Shown: positions 21,673 to 29,519 of the stretch, piece by piece
Layout of the letters: each line of letters starts with the position of its first letter
Position numbering within the stretch: position 1 is the stretch's first letter
DNA from: Glutamicibacter sp. PS
GTDB lineage: Bacteria > Actinomycetota > Actinomycetes > Actinomycetales > Micrococcaceae
DNA length: 64,000 bases
Reading direction: 5' to 3'
Assembly: GCA_031317595.1 (NCBI GenBank)
Contig: JANCMB010000001.1
Coordinates: 930,001-994,000 of the forward strand
The notes under the pieces: model-generated
Database searches by the model: none
What the model saw: the letters and a program-made list of their open reading frames with translations, nothing else
Told to the model about the DNA's origin: nothing
Position numbers and translations under genes: made by a program

Positions 21673-21719
21673 GAATCGCGTTGTGGCTACTACAGTTTCT
21701 GGTAGCCACAACGCGATTC
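21673..21719 (+). terminator. Terminator of the pyr operon
   Basis: A perfect 18-bp stem (GAATCGCGTTGTGGCTAC and its complement) with an 11-nt loop, followed by TTCTT. It ends the pyr transcript before mihF. Confidence 0.93.
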
Positions 21720-21797
21720 TTCTTGCATAAAACGCGTTTGGTGATTATGTTCAACACCATAGAGGCAAGTCCACTACACACTAAGGATGGCTGAACG

Positions 21798-22133
21798 ATG
21801 GTATTGCGAGAGCTTTCAGACGAAGATCGCATCCGGGCACGGGCCAAGGCGCTAGCTGCGCGCACCCGACGTGCGGAGATCAAAGATCAGTTCAGTACGG
21901 GGAAAATTTCCATCACCGAGGTACTAGACTTGGTCTACGAAGATGAAGCCGTGGGGCGCATGCGCGTGATGGACTTGCTCGAGTCGGTGCCTGGCGTCGG
22001 CGAAGTCCGCGCCGCGAATCTGCTGGAACGACTGGGGATTTCTCCCTCTCGTCGACTGCGTGGATTGGGCCGTAAGCAACGGACCGCGATCACCGAGCAT
22101 TTCAAGCAGTCGCCTCCAAAAACGAAAGTGTAG
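21798..22133 (+). CDS. mihF: Actinobacterial integration host factor (mIHF)
   Basis: A 111-residue basic nucleoid protein of the actinobacterial IHF family (Rv1388 type), unrelated in sequence to E. coli IHF. It binds and bends DNA through a helix-two-turn-helix in the C-terminal half: VMDLLESVPGVGEVRAANLLERLGISPSRRLRGLG in consecutive pieces. The N-terminal helix ELSDEDRIRARAKALAARTRRAEIK is positively charged. AAGGA lies 11 nt before the ATG. The gene directly precedes gmk, the standard actinobacterial order. Confidence 0.95.
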   Translation: MVLRELSDEDRIRARAKALAARTRRAEIKDQFSTGKISITEVLDLVYEDEAVGRMRVMDLLESVPGVGEVRAANLLERLGISPSRRLRGLGRKQRTAITEHFKQSPPKTKV

Positions 22134-22136
22134 TAT

Positions 22137-22700
22137 ATGACCGCTGCGTCAGTAACCGTACTGGCAGGCCCAACGGCCGTTGGCAAGGGAACCGTCTCCA
22201 CTTACATCCGAGATAACTATCCGGATGTATGGCTCTCGGTTTCAGCCACCACTCGGGACCCGCGTCCCGGCGAAGTGGAAGGGGTGCACTACTACTTTGT
22301 GGGCCCGGAACGGTTCGAGGCGCTCGTCAAGGACGGGCAAATGCTCGAATGGGCGGTGGTGCACGGACGCAATAGTTACGGCACCATTCGCAGCACGGTA
22401 GAGGACGCGGTGGCCCAGGGCAAGAAGGTTTTGCTCGAAATTGACCTGCAGGGTGCCCGGCAGGTCAAGGAGACCATGCCCGAGGCAAAATTCGTGTTTT
22501 TGGCCCCGCCGTCGTGGGAGGAATTGGTGCGTCGGCTCATTGGCCGCGGCACCGAATCCGCCGAGGAACAGCAGCGTCGGCTGGAAACCGCTAAACTGGA
22601 ACTTGCGGCTGAGTCGGAATTCGACGTGACCATCGTTAATGACGATGTTGCACGCGCCGCCGAAGAGCTTGTCGCCCAAATGGGGCTGAGGAATGAATAA
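22137..22700 (+). CDS. gmk: Guanylate kinase
   Basis: A 187-residue enzyme that converts GMP to GDP. The P-loop is GPTAVGKGT (residues 11-19). The GMP-binding [22 protein letters not shown] block, the lid region [18 protein letters not shown] and the [12 protein letters not shown] terminus are intact. It begins 3 nt after the mihF stop and ends next to rpoZ. The gmk-rpoZ pairing is common and links nucleotide supply with RNA polymerase assembly only by position. Confidence 0.96.
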   Translation: MTAASVTVLAGPTAVGKGTVSTYIRDNYPDVWLSVSATTRDPRPGEVEGVHYYFVGPERFEALVKDGQMLEWAVVHGRNSYGTIRSTVEDAVAQGKKVLLEIDLQGARQVKETMPEAKFVFLAPPSWEELVRRLIGRGTESAEEQQRRLETAKLELAAESEFDVTIVNDDVARAAEELVAQMGLRNE

Positions 22701-22710
22701 GGGGAGTCTT

Positions 22711-22971
22711 GTGACCACCAACCTAGAGGGAATCATCAACCCGTCGATCGACTCGTTGCTGACGACCAATGACTCGAAGTACGCACTGGTCTTGAACTCG
22801 GCCAAGCGTGCTCGTCAGATCAACGCATACTACGCGCAGCTCAATGAGGGCCTGTTCGAGTACGTCGGCCCGCTGGTGGAGACCAAGGCCAACGAGAAGC
22901 CGCTGACCATTGCGTTACGCGAACTCGACGAGGGTCTGCTGAAGGTTACCGCGGCCGCCGAAGAGGCCTAA
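22711..22971 (+). CDS. rpoZ: RNA polymerase omega subunit
   Basis: An 86-residue omega subunit that assists beta' folding and core assembly. Conserved elements are [30 protein letters not shown] and the terminal helix [17 protein letters not shown] chose the GTG at 22711 because AAGGGGAG lies 5 nt upstream; the in-frame ATG at 22693 has GAGGA only 1 nt before it and would overlap gmk. A U-tailed terminator follows its stop. Confidence 0.93.
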   Translation: MTTNLEGIINPSIDSLLTTNDSKYALVLNSAKRARQINAYYAQLNEGLFEYVGPLVETKANEKPLTIALRELDEGLLKVTAAAEEA

Positions 22972-22980
22972 AACGTCGCT

Positions 22981-23006
22981 ACGGCGCCCTGAGATCAGGG
23001 CGCCGT
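22981..23006 (+). terminator. Rho-independent terminator after rpoZ
   Basis: A perfect 12-bp stem (ACGGCGCCCTGA and its complement) closes on a GA loop and is followed by TTCCTTTTT, ending mihF-gmk-rpoZ. Confidence 0.93.
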
Positions 23007-23036
23007 TTCCTTTTTAACGAGCCAGAAAGCTATAGC

Positions 23037-24263
23037 GTGAAGCGAATTGTCCTAGGGGTCTCGGCCGGCATTGCGGCCTACAAATCGGTCTTGCTCCTGC
23101 GCCTGCTGCGCGAGGCCGGACACCACGTCGATGTGATTCCCACTCCCAGTGTGGAAAAATTTGTGGGAAACGCCACCTGGGAGGCCCTTTCGGGCAACCC
23201 GGTGACCGCCGATGTCTTCGACGCCGTGGATAGCGTGAACCACGTGCGCTTGGGCCAGCAGGCCGATTTGGTGCTTGTCGTGCCGGCCACCGCCGATCTG
23301 CTGGCCAAGGCCGCGAACGGTCTGGCCACGGACTTGTTGACCGGAACCCTGCTCGCCACCCGCGCCCCGGTGCTCATGGCCCCGGCGATGCACTCCGAAA
23401 TGTGGCAGCACCCGGCGACCGTTGCCAATATCCAGACGCTCAGCGACCGCGGCGTACAGTTGATCGGTCCGGCCGAGGGGCGACTAACCGGTACCGATTC
23501 GGGCCCCGGGCGCATGGTGGAACCCGAGGAGATCTTTGCCAGGGCCACCGCGATGCTCAGCGAGCCGCTGTTGGCCGGGCGCAAGGTACTGATCACCGCC
23601 GGAGGCACCCGCGAACCGCTGGACCCGGTGCGCTTCTTGGGCAACCGTTCCTCCGGGCGCCAAGGGGTGGCTCTGGCCCGTGCCGCCATGGATGCCGGAG
23701 CTAGCGTGACCCTCTTGGCCTGTAACCTCGAGGTTCCCGCGCCGCTTGGGGCCGAGGTGATCCAGGTCGGCAGCGCCAGTGACCTGCACGCGGCGGTGTT
23801 TGAGCACGCACCGGGCCAGGACGTGTTGATCATGAACGCGGCTGTGGCCGATTTCCGCCCCGACACCATTGAGCAGTCCAAGATCAAAAAGCGTGATGAG
23901 CATTCGGCCCCGGTAATCTCACTGGTGCGCAACCCCGATATCTTGGCCGAGGTAGTCGCGGCTCGCGCCACGCAACCCGAGCTGCCTCCGCTGGTGGTCG
24001 GCTTCGCCGCCGAAACCGGGGACGCGCAAGGCAGCGTGGAAGACTACGGCCGCGCCAAATTGCAACGCAAGGGCTGTGAAATGCTCGTGGTCAACGAAGT
24101 GGGCACCAACCTGACCTTCGGGCAAGACACCAACGCCGCCCAGGTGCTCTTCGCCGATGGCCGCACCCCGGTGCACAGCGCCGGAAGCAAGCTCGAGGTG
24201 GCCCGTGTGGTCATCGAACAGGTCGCTGACGTCATAAATCGGCAACAGACCGTCACACAGTGA
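23037..24263 (+). CDS. coaBC: CoaBC: phosphopantothenoylcysteine decarboxylase/synthetase
   Basis: A 408-residue bifunctional coenzyme A enzyme. The CoaC flavodoxin-like half (about 1-185) has GVSAGIAAYKSVLLLRLLREAGH and the PAMHSEMW substrate-clamp motif. The CoaB half has ITAGGTREPLDPVRFLGNRSSGRQG, the AAVADFRP motif and the KIKK lysine segment. It ligates cysteine to phosphopantothenate and decarboxylates the product. The GTG start has only a weak ribosome-binding site (AGAAAGC), with translation starting 31 bp after the rpoZ terminator. Confidence 0.96.
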   Translation: MKRIVLGVSAGIAAYKSVLLLRLLREAGHHVDVIPTPSVEKFVGNATWEALSGNPVTADVFDAVDSVNHVRLGQQADLVLVVPATADLLAKAANGLATDLLTGTLLATRAPVLMAPAMHSEMWQHPATVANIQTLSDRGVQLIGPAEGRLTGTDSGPGRMVEPEEIFARATAMLSEPLLAGRKVLITAGGTREPLDPVRFLGNRSSGRQGVALARAAMDAGASVTLLACNLEVPAPLGAEVIQVGSASDLHAAVFEHAPGQDVLIMNAAVADFRPDTIEQSKIKKRDEHSAPVISLVRNPDILAEVVAARATQPELPPLVVGFAAETGDAQGSVEDYGRAKLQRKGCEMLVVNEVGTNLTFGQDTNAAQVLFADGRTPVHSAGSKLEVARVVIEQVADVINRQQTVTQ

Positions 24264-24272
24264 GCGGCACCA

Positions 24273-24289
24273 CGTGACCCAAAGTCACG
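24273..24289. repeat. Small inverted repeat between coaBC and metK
   Basis: CGTGAC and GTCACG (6 bp) flank CCAAA 10 bp after the coaBC stop. It could be a weak attenuating hairpin or an operator. There is no T-tail and no SAM-riboswitch-like structure. Confidence 0.3.
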
Positions 24290-24328
24290 GAAAGTATCAA
24301 CGTTGAACATCAACAGTATGAGAACAGA

Positions 24329-24343
24329 TAGAGTAACTAGGTG
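24329..24343 (+). promoter_or_regulatory. Predicted -10 for a leaderless metK transcript
   Basis: TAGAGT (24329-24334) ends 6 nt before the GTG start, which has no Shine-Dalgarno sequence. A TTGAAC at 24303-24308 is a possible -35, though 20 bp away. The first transcribed base would be the start codon. Confidence 0.45.
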
Positions 24344-25546
24344 ACTTCATCAACCCCCGAATTGCGCCTTTTCACCTCCGAGTCCGTCACGGAGGGGCAC
24401 CCGGATAAGATCTGCGATCAGATCTCCGACGCCATCCTCGACGCCATGTTGGCTCAGGACCCACATTCCAAGGTCGCCGTCGAAACGCTGACCACCACCG
24501 GACTGGTCCATGTGGCCGGCGAGGTGACCACCGACGGTTATGTTGAAATCCCCGAGATCGTGCGCCGCACCATCCTCGATATCGGCTACGACTCCTCGGC
24601 TAACGGCTTCGACGGCGCCCGCTGCGGCGTCTCGGTTTCCATCGGCCAGCAGTCGCAGGAAATCCACGACGGGGTGTTCAACTCTCTCGAAGCCCGCCAG
24701 GGCCTGGCCAAGGATCCCCGCGACCTGCAGGGAGCCGGCGATCAGGGTCTGATGTTCGGGTATGCCTCGGATGAAACCGACTCGTTGATGCCCACCCCGA
24801 TCTTCTTGGCCCATCGGCTCTCCGAGCGCCTGACCCAGGTGCGCAAGAATGGCCGCCTGCCCCTGCTGCGTCCAGATGGCAAGACCCAGGTCACCATCGG
24901 CTACGACGGGGAAACCCCGGTCAGCATCGACACCGTGGTGGTCTCCAGCCAGCACGCCTCGGAGTACGAGCTGGACACCCTCAAGGCCGATCTGCTCGAA
25001 GAGGTCGTCACCCCGGTCCTGGAGCGTTCGGGCTTGGACACCTCGAACACCAATGTCATTCTGAACCCCTCGGGTCCGTTCATCATTGGTGGCCCGGTGG
25101 GCGACGCCGGGCTGACCGGCCGCAAGATCATCGTCGACACCTACGGCGGCTACGCGCGCCACGGTGGCGGTGCCTTCTCCGGTAAGGACCCGTCGAAGGT
25201 GGACCGTTCGGCGGCCTACGCCATGCGCTGGGTCGCGAAGAACGTGGTCGCGGCCGGCCTGGCCCGACGCGCCGAGGTGCAGGTGGCCTACGCCATCGGC
25301 GTGGCCCGCCCGGTGGGTCTCTACGTGGAAACCTTCGGCACCGAAACCGTCGATCCGGCAAAGATCACCGCCGCGATCAACGAAGTCTTCGATCTGCGCC
25401 CGCTGGGCATTATCGAAGATCTGGATCTGAAGCGTCCGATCTACCAGAAGACCGCAGCACACGGCCACTTCGGCCGCGACGATAAGGACTTCACCTGGGA
25501 GCGCACCGACCGCGTCGAGGCGCTGCGCAGCTACTTCAACGCCTAA
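24341..25546 (+). CDS. metK: S-adenosylmethionine synthase
   Basis: A 401-residue enzyme that makes SAM from methionine and ATP. Signature motifs are [20 protein letters not shown] (His20, Asp22), [12 protein letters not shown], and [18 protein letters not shown]. The first GTG gives the family N-terminus ([14 protein letters not shown]) and lacks a ribosome-binding site; a -10-like hexamer lies 6 nt upstream, so a leaderless mRNA is likely (inference). It is followed 10 bp later by priA. Confidence 0.98.
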   Translation: MTSSTPELRLFTSESVTEGHPDKICDQISDAILDAMLAQDPHSKVAVETLTTTGLVHVAGEVTTDGYVEIPEIVRRTILDIGYDSSANGFDGARCGVSVSIGQQSQEIHDGVFNSLEARQGLAKDPRDLQGAGDQGLMFGYASDETDSLMPTPIFLAHRLSERLTQVRKNGRLPLLRPDGKTQVTIGYDGETPVSIDTVVVSSQHASEYELDTLKADLLEEVVTPVLERSGLDTSNTNVILNPSGPFIIGGPVGDAGLTGRKIIVDTYGGYARHGGGAFSGKDPSKVDRSAAYAMRWVAKNVVAAGLARRAEVQVAYAIGVARPVGLYVETFGTETVDPAKITAAINEVFDLRPLGIIEDLDLKRPIYQKTAAHGHFGRDDKDFTWERTDRVEALRSYFNA

Positions 25547-25556
25547 AGGTCCGCCG

Positions 25557-27506
25557 GTGGACCAACAGGCCCTGATCGAAGCACCCGAGCCACAGCGCGC
25601 CGCGCATGTGGCCCGGGTGCTTATTGATTCTGCGCTGCCACATCTTGATCGCCCCTTTGATTACCTGATCCCGCCGAGCATGCGCGAGCAAGTCCAGCCC
25701 GGCGTGCGGGTCAAGGTCCCCTTCGGTGGTCGGCAACTGGCCGGTTTCGTGCTCGAGGTGCTCGATGAGCTACCGGTCGAACATAAACTCAAGCCGCTGG
25801 CCAAGCTCGTATCACCAACCGTGGCGCTACATCCCGAGATTGCGCGGCTCGCGCAGGCCGTGGCCGAACGCTACGCCGGCACCCTGTGGGATGTGGTGCG
25901 ACTGGCCGTCCCGGCACGAGCCGCTCGGGTCGAGACCGAGCAACGCGAGTTGCGCTATCCCGAACTGCCACCACGCCAGGGGCAACTCGATGAGTATGCC
26001 GGCGGAGCCGAAAGCGCCGGTCGGTGGGCGGCAGGCCAGGCCCACCGCGCCGTGGTGACCTGGGCCCCGAACAATCAGGGGTCCTGGCCCGGGTTCCTGC
26101 TCGATGCCTGCCTGCCGGTCCTGGCCTCCGGACGCCGCGCGCTGATTGTGGTGCCCGATGCCCGCGACCTGCAACTGCTGGCGGGCTACCTCGATAGCGA
26201 ACTGGGACCCGAAAGCTATGCACGGCTACATGCCGATGATGGCCCCACGCCGCGCTACCGGAACTATCTCAAGGCCATCGGTGGGGAAGTGCCACTGGTG
26301 ATCGGTACCCGGGCCGCCGCGCTCTGTCATGTGCCGGATCTTGGGTTGATGATCATCTGGCAGGATGATGACGCCTCCCACCGCGAACAGCGTGCTCCAT
26401 ATCCGCACGCTCGGCAAATTGCCCTGCTTCGAAGTCAGCTCGACGAGGTGGGGCTGCTCATCGCCGGTACCTCGCGCTCGGTTGAGGCACAACGGCTGGT
26501 GGCCACCGACTGGGCCCAAGAGCTCAAGCTCCCGCGCGCCCTCCTGCGTGAACGGGCCCCACGGGTAGTGGCGGCGGCCAGCGACTTTGAGCTCGAACGC
26601 GATCCGGTGCTGGCCCGAGCCCGCATCCCGGCCTTGGCCTGGCGGGAGGCCAGCGCGGCCCTCAAACACGGGCCGGTCCTGGTACAGGTAGCGCGCACCG
26701 GGTTCATGCCAGCCATTGCCTGCCAGAACTGCCGCTCGCTGGCCCGCTGCCTGGACTGTCAGGGACCGCTACAGCTCAGCTCCTCCGGCGCCGCCCTCAG
26801 TTGCCGCTGGTGTGCCCGCACCTATCGGAACTATGCCTGCCAAACCTGTGGCTCCACGCAGATTCGCGCGGCTTCGGTCGGCAGTGAACGCACCGCCGAC
26901 GAGCTGGGCCAGGCCTTTCCCAGCGTGCCGGTACTGTCCTCCACGGGAGCCAAGCCGCTATTCGAGGTGCCCGATCGCCCGGCGCTGGTGGTCAGTACCC
27001 CCGGCGTGGAGCCGGTGGCCGAGGCCGGCTACCGGGCGGTGCTGCTCCTCGACGCGCAGAAGATGTTGGCCCACGATGCCTTGCGTAATGCCGAACAGGT
27101 GCTCGCGCGTTGGTTTGCCGCGGCCAGCCTCGCCCGCGGCGACGGGGTAGTGGTGCTCACCGGCGACCCGAGCGTTGCCGGTGCCGCGCTGATCCGCTAT
27201 GATCCGGCCGGATTCGCCGAGCGGGAACTGGCCGAACGGCGCGAGGTTGGCTTACCACCAGCGGTGCGCAGCGCCATCGTCTCCGGGCCCGGTGCCGGTC
27301 TACTCGTGCGGCGGCTTCAGGCACCGGTGCAGGTTCATGGACCGACCATCCTTGAAGGTCCGCCACTTGAGCACCGTTATGTGCTGTTTTTCTCCTATGC
27401 CGATGGCCCCGCGGTGACCGGGCAACTGCGAAGCCTGCGCGCCCAGATGGCCGCGACCAAGGAACCGGTGGCGCAGGTGAGCATCGACCCGGATCAGGTG
27501 CTTTAG
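25557..27506 (+). CDS. priA: PriA primosomal protein with degenerate helicase motifs
   Basis: A 649-residue PriA homologue, shorter than proteobacterial PriA (about 730). The N-terminal DNA-binding domain starts VARVLIDSALPHLDRPFDYLIP and includes VKVPFGGRQLAGFVLE. The Walker A site reads APNNQGSWP (about 170-178) with no GKT, and the DEAH box is WQDDDASH (268-275). Eight zinc-binding cysteines are intact: 389, 392, 398, 401, 416, 419, 428 and 431. Loss of ATPase residues is known for actinobacterial PriA; the protein probably binds forked DNA and loads restart factors without unwinding. It overlaps the convergent hydrolase gene by 4 nt. Confidence 0.9.
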   Translation: MDQQALIEAPEPQRAAHVARVLIDSALPHLDRPFDYLIPPSMREQVQPGVRVKVPFGGRQLAGFVLEVLDELPVEHKLKPLAKLVSPTVALHPEIARLAQAVAERYAGTLWDVVRLAVPARAARVETEQRELRYPELPPRQGQLDEYAGGAESAGRWAAGQAHRAVVTWAPNNQGSWPGFLLDACLPVLASGRRALIVVPDARDLQLLAGYLDSELGPESYARLHADDGPTPRYRNYLKAIGGEVPLVIGTRAAALCHVPDLGLMIIWQDDDASHREQRAPYPHARQIALLRSQLDEVGLLIAGTSRSVEAQRLVATDWAQELKLPRALLRERAPRVVAAASDFELERDPVLARARIPALAWREASAALKHGPVLVQVARTGFMPAIACQNCRSLARCLDCQGPLQLSSSGAALSCRWCARTYRNYACQTCGSTQIRAASVGSERTADELGQAFPSVPVLSSTGAKPLFEVPDRPALVVSTPGVEPVAEAGYRAVLLLDAQKMLAHDALRNAEQVLARWFAAASLARGDGVVVLTGDPSVAGAALIRYDPAGFAERELAERREVGLPPAVRSAIVSGPGAGLLVRRLQAPVQVHGPTILEGPPLEHRYVLFFSYADGPAVTGQLRSLRAQMAATKEPVAQVSIDPDQVL

Positions 27507-28396
27507 TTGGCCGAGGCGTCGGCCGCTCGGCGACGGGCGGAGATCTCGCGTAAGAAACCGGTGATCGCCGCGGCAGTCTGCTCCGCCTTCTCATAGTGGA
27601 TCAGGTGGCCCACGTTTTCGAGCATTACCAGCCGGGCGTCACCGAAGGCATCGCGCAGTCGTTCTTGGCTGGCCGGGCTACCCAGCTCATCCTCGGCACC
27701 TGCCACCAACAGCGTGGGAAGGTCCAGCGCCGGTGCGTAGTCGAGCACGGTGCTGGTAATCGAGGCGCGGTAGGCCTCGGCCAAGGTGTGCCGGGAGTGG
27801 AAACCACCGAAGTAGGCGCGGTGCTGCTCCCGCACATAGGCGCGCACCGCAGGGTCCTGACTTTTGGTCATCACCAGGCTCATCGAATCCGTGAACATGC
27901 GCGAGCGCAACAAACCCTCACCGATTCCGGTCGGGAGCGCGGCACAGATCCGATAATAGCCGCTGGTAATCCCGGCCAACAGGGCCTGGCTGGATTCCAG
28001 GGCAGGTTCGGAAATTGGGTTCAACAGTAGTAGGGCGGCAAAGTCACGTTGGGTGGCCAATTCGGCCGCCACAATAGAGCCGAAGGAGTGCCCGAGCAAG
28101 ACGGCGCTCCGCGGTAGTTCAAGCTCATCGGCCAGGGCCGCGAGCAGTTCCGTATATCCGGGCACATCATGCGTGCCGGACATCGGGGTGGAGGCGCCGA
28201 AACCCGGAAGGTCCGGAACGATGACGGTATATCCGGGCAGTTGCGCAACGATCCGGGCCAGGCCGTGGTGATCGCCGCGGAAACCATGAACGGCGAAAAT
28301 CACCCCACGTTTACGGGCCGTTGCCGGGTAGCTGAAAACCTTCAGTTCGCTGCCCAATAGGTGATGGGTGGAGACAAGTTCTTCACGTGCGGCCAT
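27503..28396 (-). CDS. Alpha/beta-fold hydrolase
   Basis: A 297-residue soluble hydrolase of the HSL/haloperoxidase-like alpha/beta class. The oxyanion HGFRG lies near residue 37. The nucleophile elbow GHSFGS has Ser104, with probable acid D235 in AGAEDEL and His263 in NVGHLIHYE, a complete triad. VIVPDLPGFGASTP is the usual pre-elbow motif. The substrate cannot be predicted. The ATG lacks a ribosome-binding site, but TAGGCT ends 6 nt upstream, predicting a leaderless transcript. Its stop overlaps the priA stop tail-to-tail (TTAG). Confidence 0.88.
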   Translation of the reverse strand: MAAREELVSTHHLLGSELKVFSYPATARKRGVIFAVHGFRGDHHGLARIVAQLPGYTVIVPDLPGFGASTPMSGTHDVPGYTELLAALADELELPRSAVLLGHSFGSIVAAELATQRDFAALLLLNPISEPALESSQALLAGITSGYYRICAALPTGIGEGLLRSRMFTDSMSLVMTKSQDPAVRAYVREQHRAYFGGFHSRHTLAEAYRASITSTVLDYAPALDLPTLLVAGAEDELGSPASQERLRDAFGDARLVMLENVGHLIHYEKAEQTAAAITGFLREISARRRAADASAN

Positions 28397-28408
28397 GGCA
28401 AAAGCCTA
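28397..28408 (-). promoter_or_regulatory. Predicted -10 for the leaderless hydrolase transcript
   Basis: On the minus strand TAGGCT (28408-28403) is followed by TTTGCC and then the ATG. No Shine-Dalgarno sequence is present. No -35 was recognised. Confidence 0.4.
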
Positions 28409-29413
28409 CCCGCCCAGCAGCGCCATGGCGGTACCCTCGTCGATGATCAGGTCGGTAATTAATTCCCCGGCTAGGGCACCGCGCACCGCCTCGAGTTTGC
28501 CGCGCCCGGCCACCACGCACAGCCGGCGGGGTACTTCACGCAACATGTCGAAGGTGGGGCCGGTGGCCCGCGCGTTGATTTCTATGGTGTCGCTGCGACC
28601 TTGAGCGTCGAAGAACACCGTGGCCACGTCGCCCACCGCACCAAGCCGTTCGAGTTCCCGCAGTTCGGCCTCGCTTAGATAACCGCCCCGGTAAACCTGA
28701 GAGGTGACCGTGGAGGCGGCGGCGCCGAGGGAGAACACGGCCAGAGACATCTCGCGTTGCACGCGCAGCACACGCTGCACCGAGGTTTCGGCCCACATCG
28801 CTTGCCGAGTTTCGGCCCGGTCAAAAAAGGCGGGGACCGGAAATTGTTCGATGCGTGCGGTAAAGGACTCGCCAAAACGGGTGAGGATTTCGCTGGCGTA
28901 GCCCACCCCGCTGGTGACCGGGTTGGCCGCGCCGTTGAGCTGCACGATCACGGTGTCGTGGGTGGGGTGACTGCCCAGGGCGGTCGACAGCGCCTGCATG
29001 GTCGACCCCCATGCGACTCCGATGGTCATCGAGGAAGAGACCATGGTGCCCAAGACGTAGGCCGCATGGGCGGTAACCCGTTGGAGCAGCTGGGTGTCGT
29101 CCATGGACCCGTCGGTGGGGACCACTTGGACGGAGATGCGGAACCGCTCGGAGAGCTGGGTGCTGAGCATGGCCGAGAGGTTCGCCGCCGGATTGATCTT
29201 CACCGAGACCATCCCGGTGCGTTTGGCATGCGCCAGAAGTCGGGACACCGTGGAGCGTGAGGTTCCCAGTTCTCGGGCGATGCTCTCCATTTTCATGTCT
29301 TGCACGTAGTAGAGCTGCGCCGCACGCAGTGCGTCCCGTGTTTTGGGATCCGCGTGCACGGATGTGTCATGCACATAGCGTCGTGACCCGACATTTAACC
29401 GGTTTTCCGCCAT
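28406..29413 (-). CDS. SorC-family sugar-binding transcriptional regulator
   Basis: A protein of about 335 residues. The N-terminal helix-turn-helix (about 28-60) includes DMKMESIARELGTSRSTVSRLLAHAKRTG. The C-terminal effector domain has the phosphosugar-binding folds VGVAWGSTMQALS-like TIGVAWGSTMQALS and GVGYASEILTRFGESF, and ends with VAGRGKLEAVRGAL and IIDEGTAMALL. I chose ATG 29413, preceded by AGGAG (close spacing); an upstream TTG at 29443 would add 10 residues. Placed divergently to glpD, it probably controls glpDFK in response to a glycerol-phosphate-like ligand (inference). The ligand could equally be another phosphosugar. Confidence 0.87.
   Translation of the reverse strand: MAENRLNVGSRRYVHDTSVHADPKTRDALRAAQLYYVQDMKMESIARELGTSRSTVSRLLAHAKRTGMVSVKINPAANLSAMLSTQLSERFRISVQVVPTDGSMDDTQLLQRVTAHAAYVLGTMVSSSMTIGVAWGSTMQALSTALGSHPTHDTVIVQLNGAANPVTSGVGYASEILTRFGESFTARIEQFPVPAFFDRAETRQAMWAETSVQRVLRVQREMSLAVFSLGAAASTVTSQVYRGGYLSEAELRELERLGAVGDVATVFFDAQGRSDTIEINARATGPTFDMLREVPRRLCVVAGRGKLEAVRGALAGELITDLIIDEGTAMALLGG
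29355..29366 (+). repeat. 12-bp repeat copy 1 near the SorC regulator start
   Basis: TGCACGGATGTG, 11 of 12 bases identical to TGCACGTATGTG at 29429-29440, is inside the first codons of the regulator. It may be a duplicated operator half. Confidence 0.35.
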
Positions 29414-29428
29414 CGCTCCTAGCAATTC

Positions 29429-29442
29429 TGCACGTATGTGCA
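29429..29442. promoter_or_regulatory. Candidate operator (imperfect palindrome) upstream of the SorC regulator
   Basis: TGCAC-GTAT-GTGCA is a 5+5 inverted repeat just upstream of the chosen regulator start and about 7 bp before the proposed glpD -35. SorC regulators often bind palindromes in divergent intergenic regions; specificity here is untested. Confidence 0.4.
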
Positions 29443-29448
29443 AATAGT

Positions 29449-29478
29449 TTGACCGCTTTGTTCCATAGTGACCAGACT
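29449..29478 (+). promoter_or_regulatory. Probable glpD promoter
   Basis: TTGACC (29449-29454), an 18-bp spacer and CAGACT (29473-29478) give a reasonable -35/-10 pair about 42 bp before the glpD start. The -35 abuts the candidate SorC operator. Confidence 0.45.
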
Positions 29479-29519
29479 AACCCTTGAAAAGACCATTTCG
29501 TACTTAAGGGTGAGTATTC

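Noticed and set aside
24264-24340. Possible SAM riboswitch before metK
   Set aside because: The interval is only 77 bp with one 6-bp stem. SAM-I and SAM-II cores need much larger conserved structures.
29425-29443. Upstream TTG starts for the SorC regulator
   Set aside because: TTG 29443 and TTG 29425 have no ribosome-binding site, whereas ATG 29413 has AGGAG, though closely spaced.
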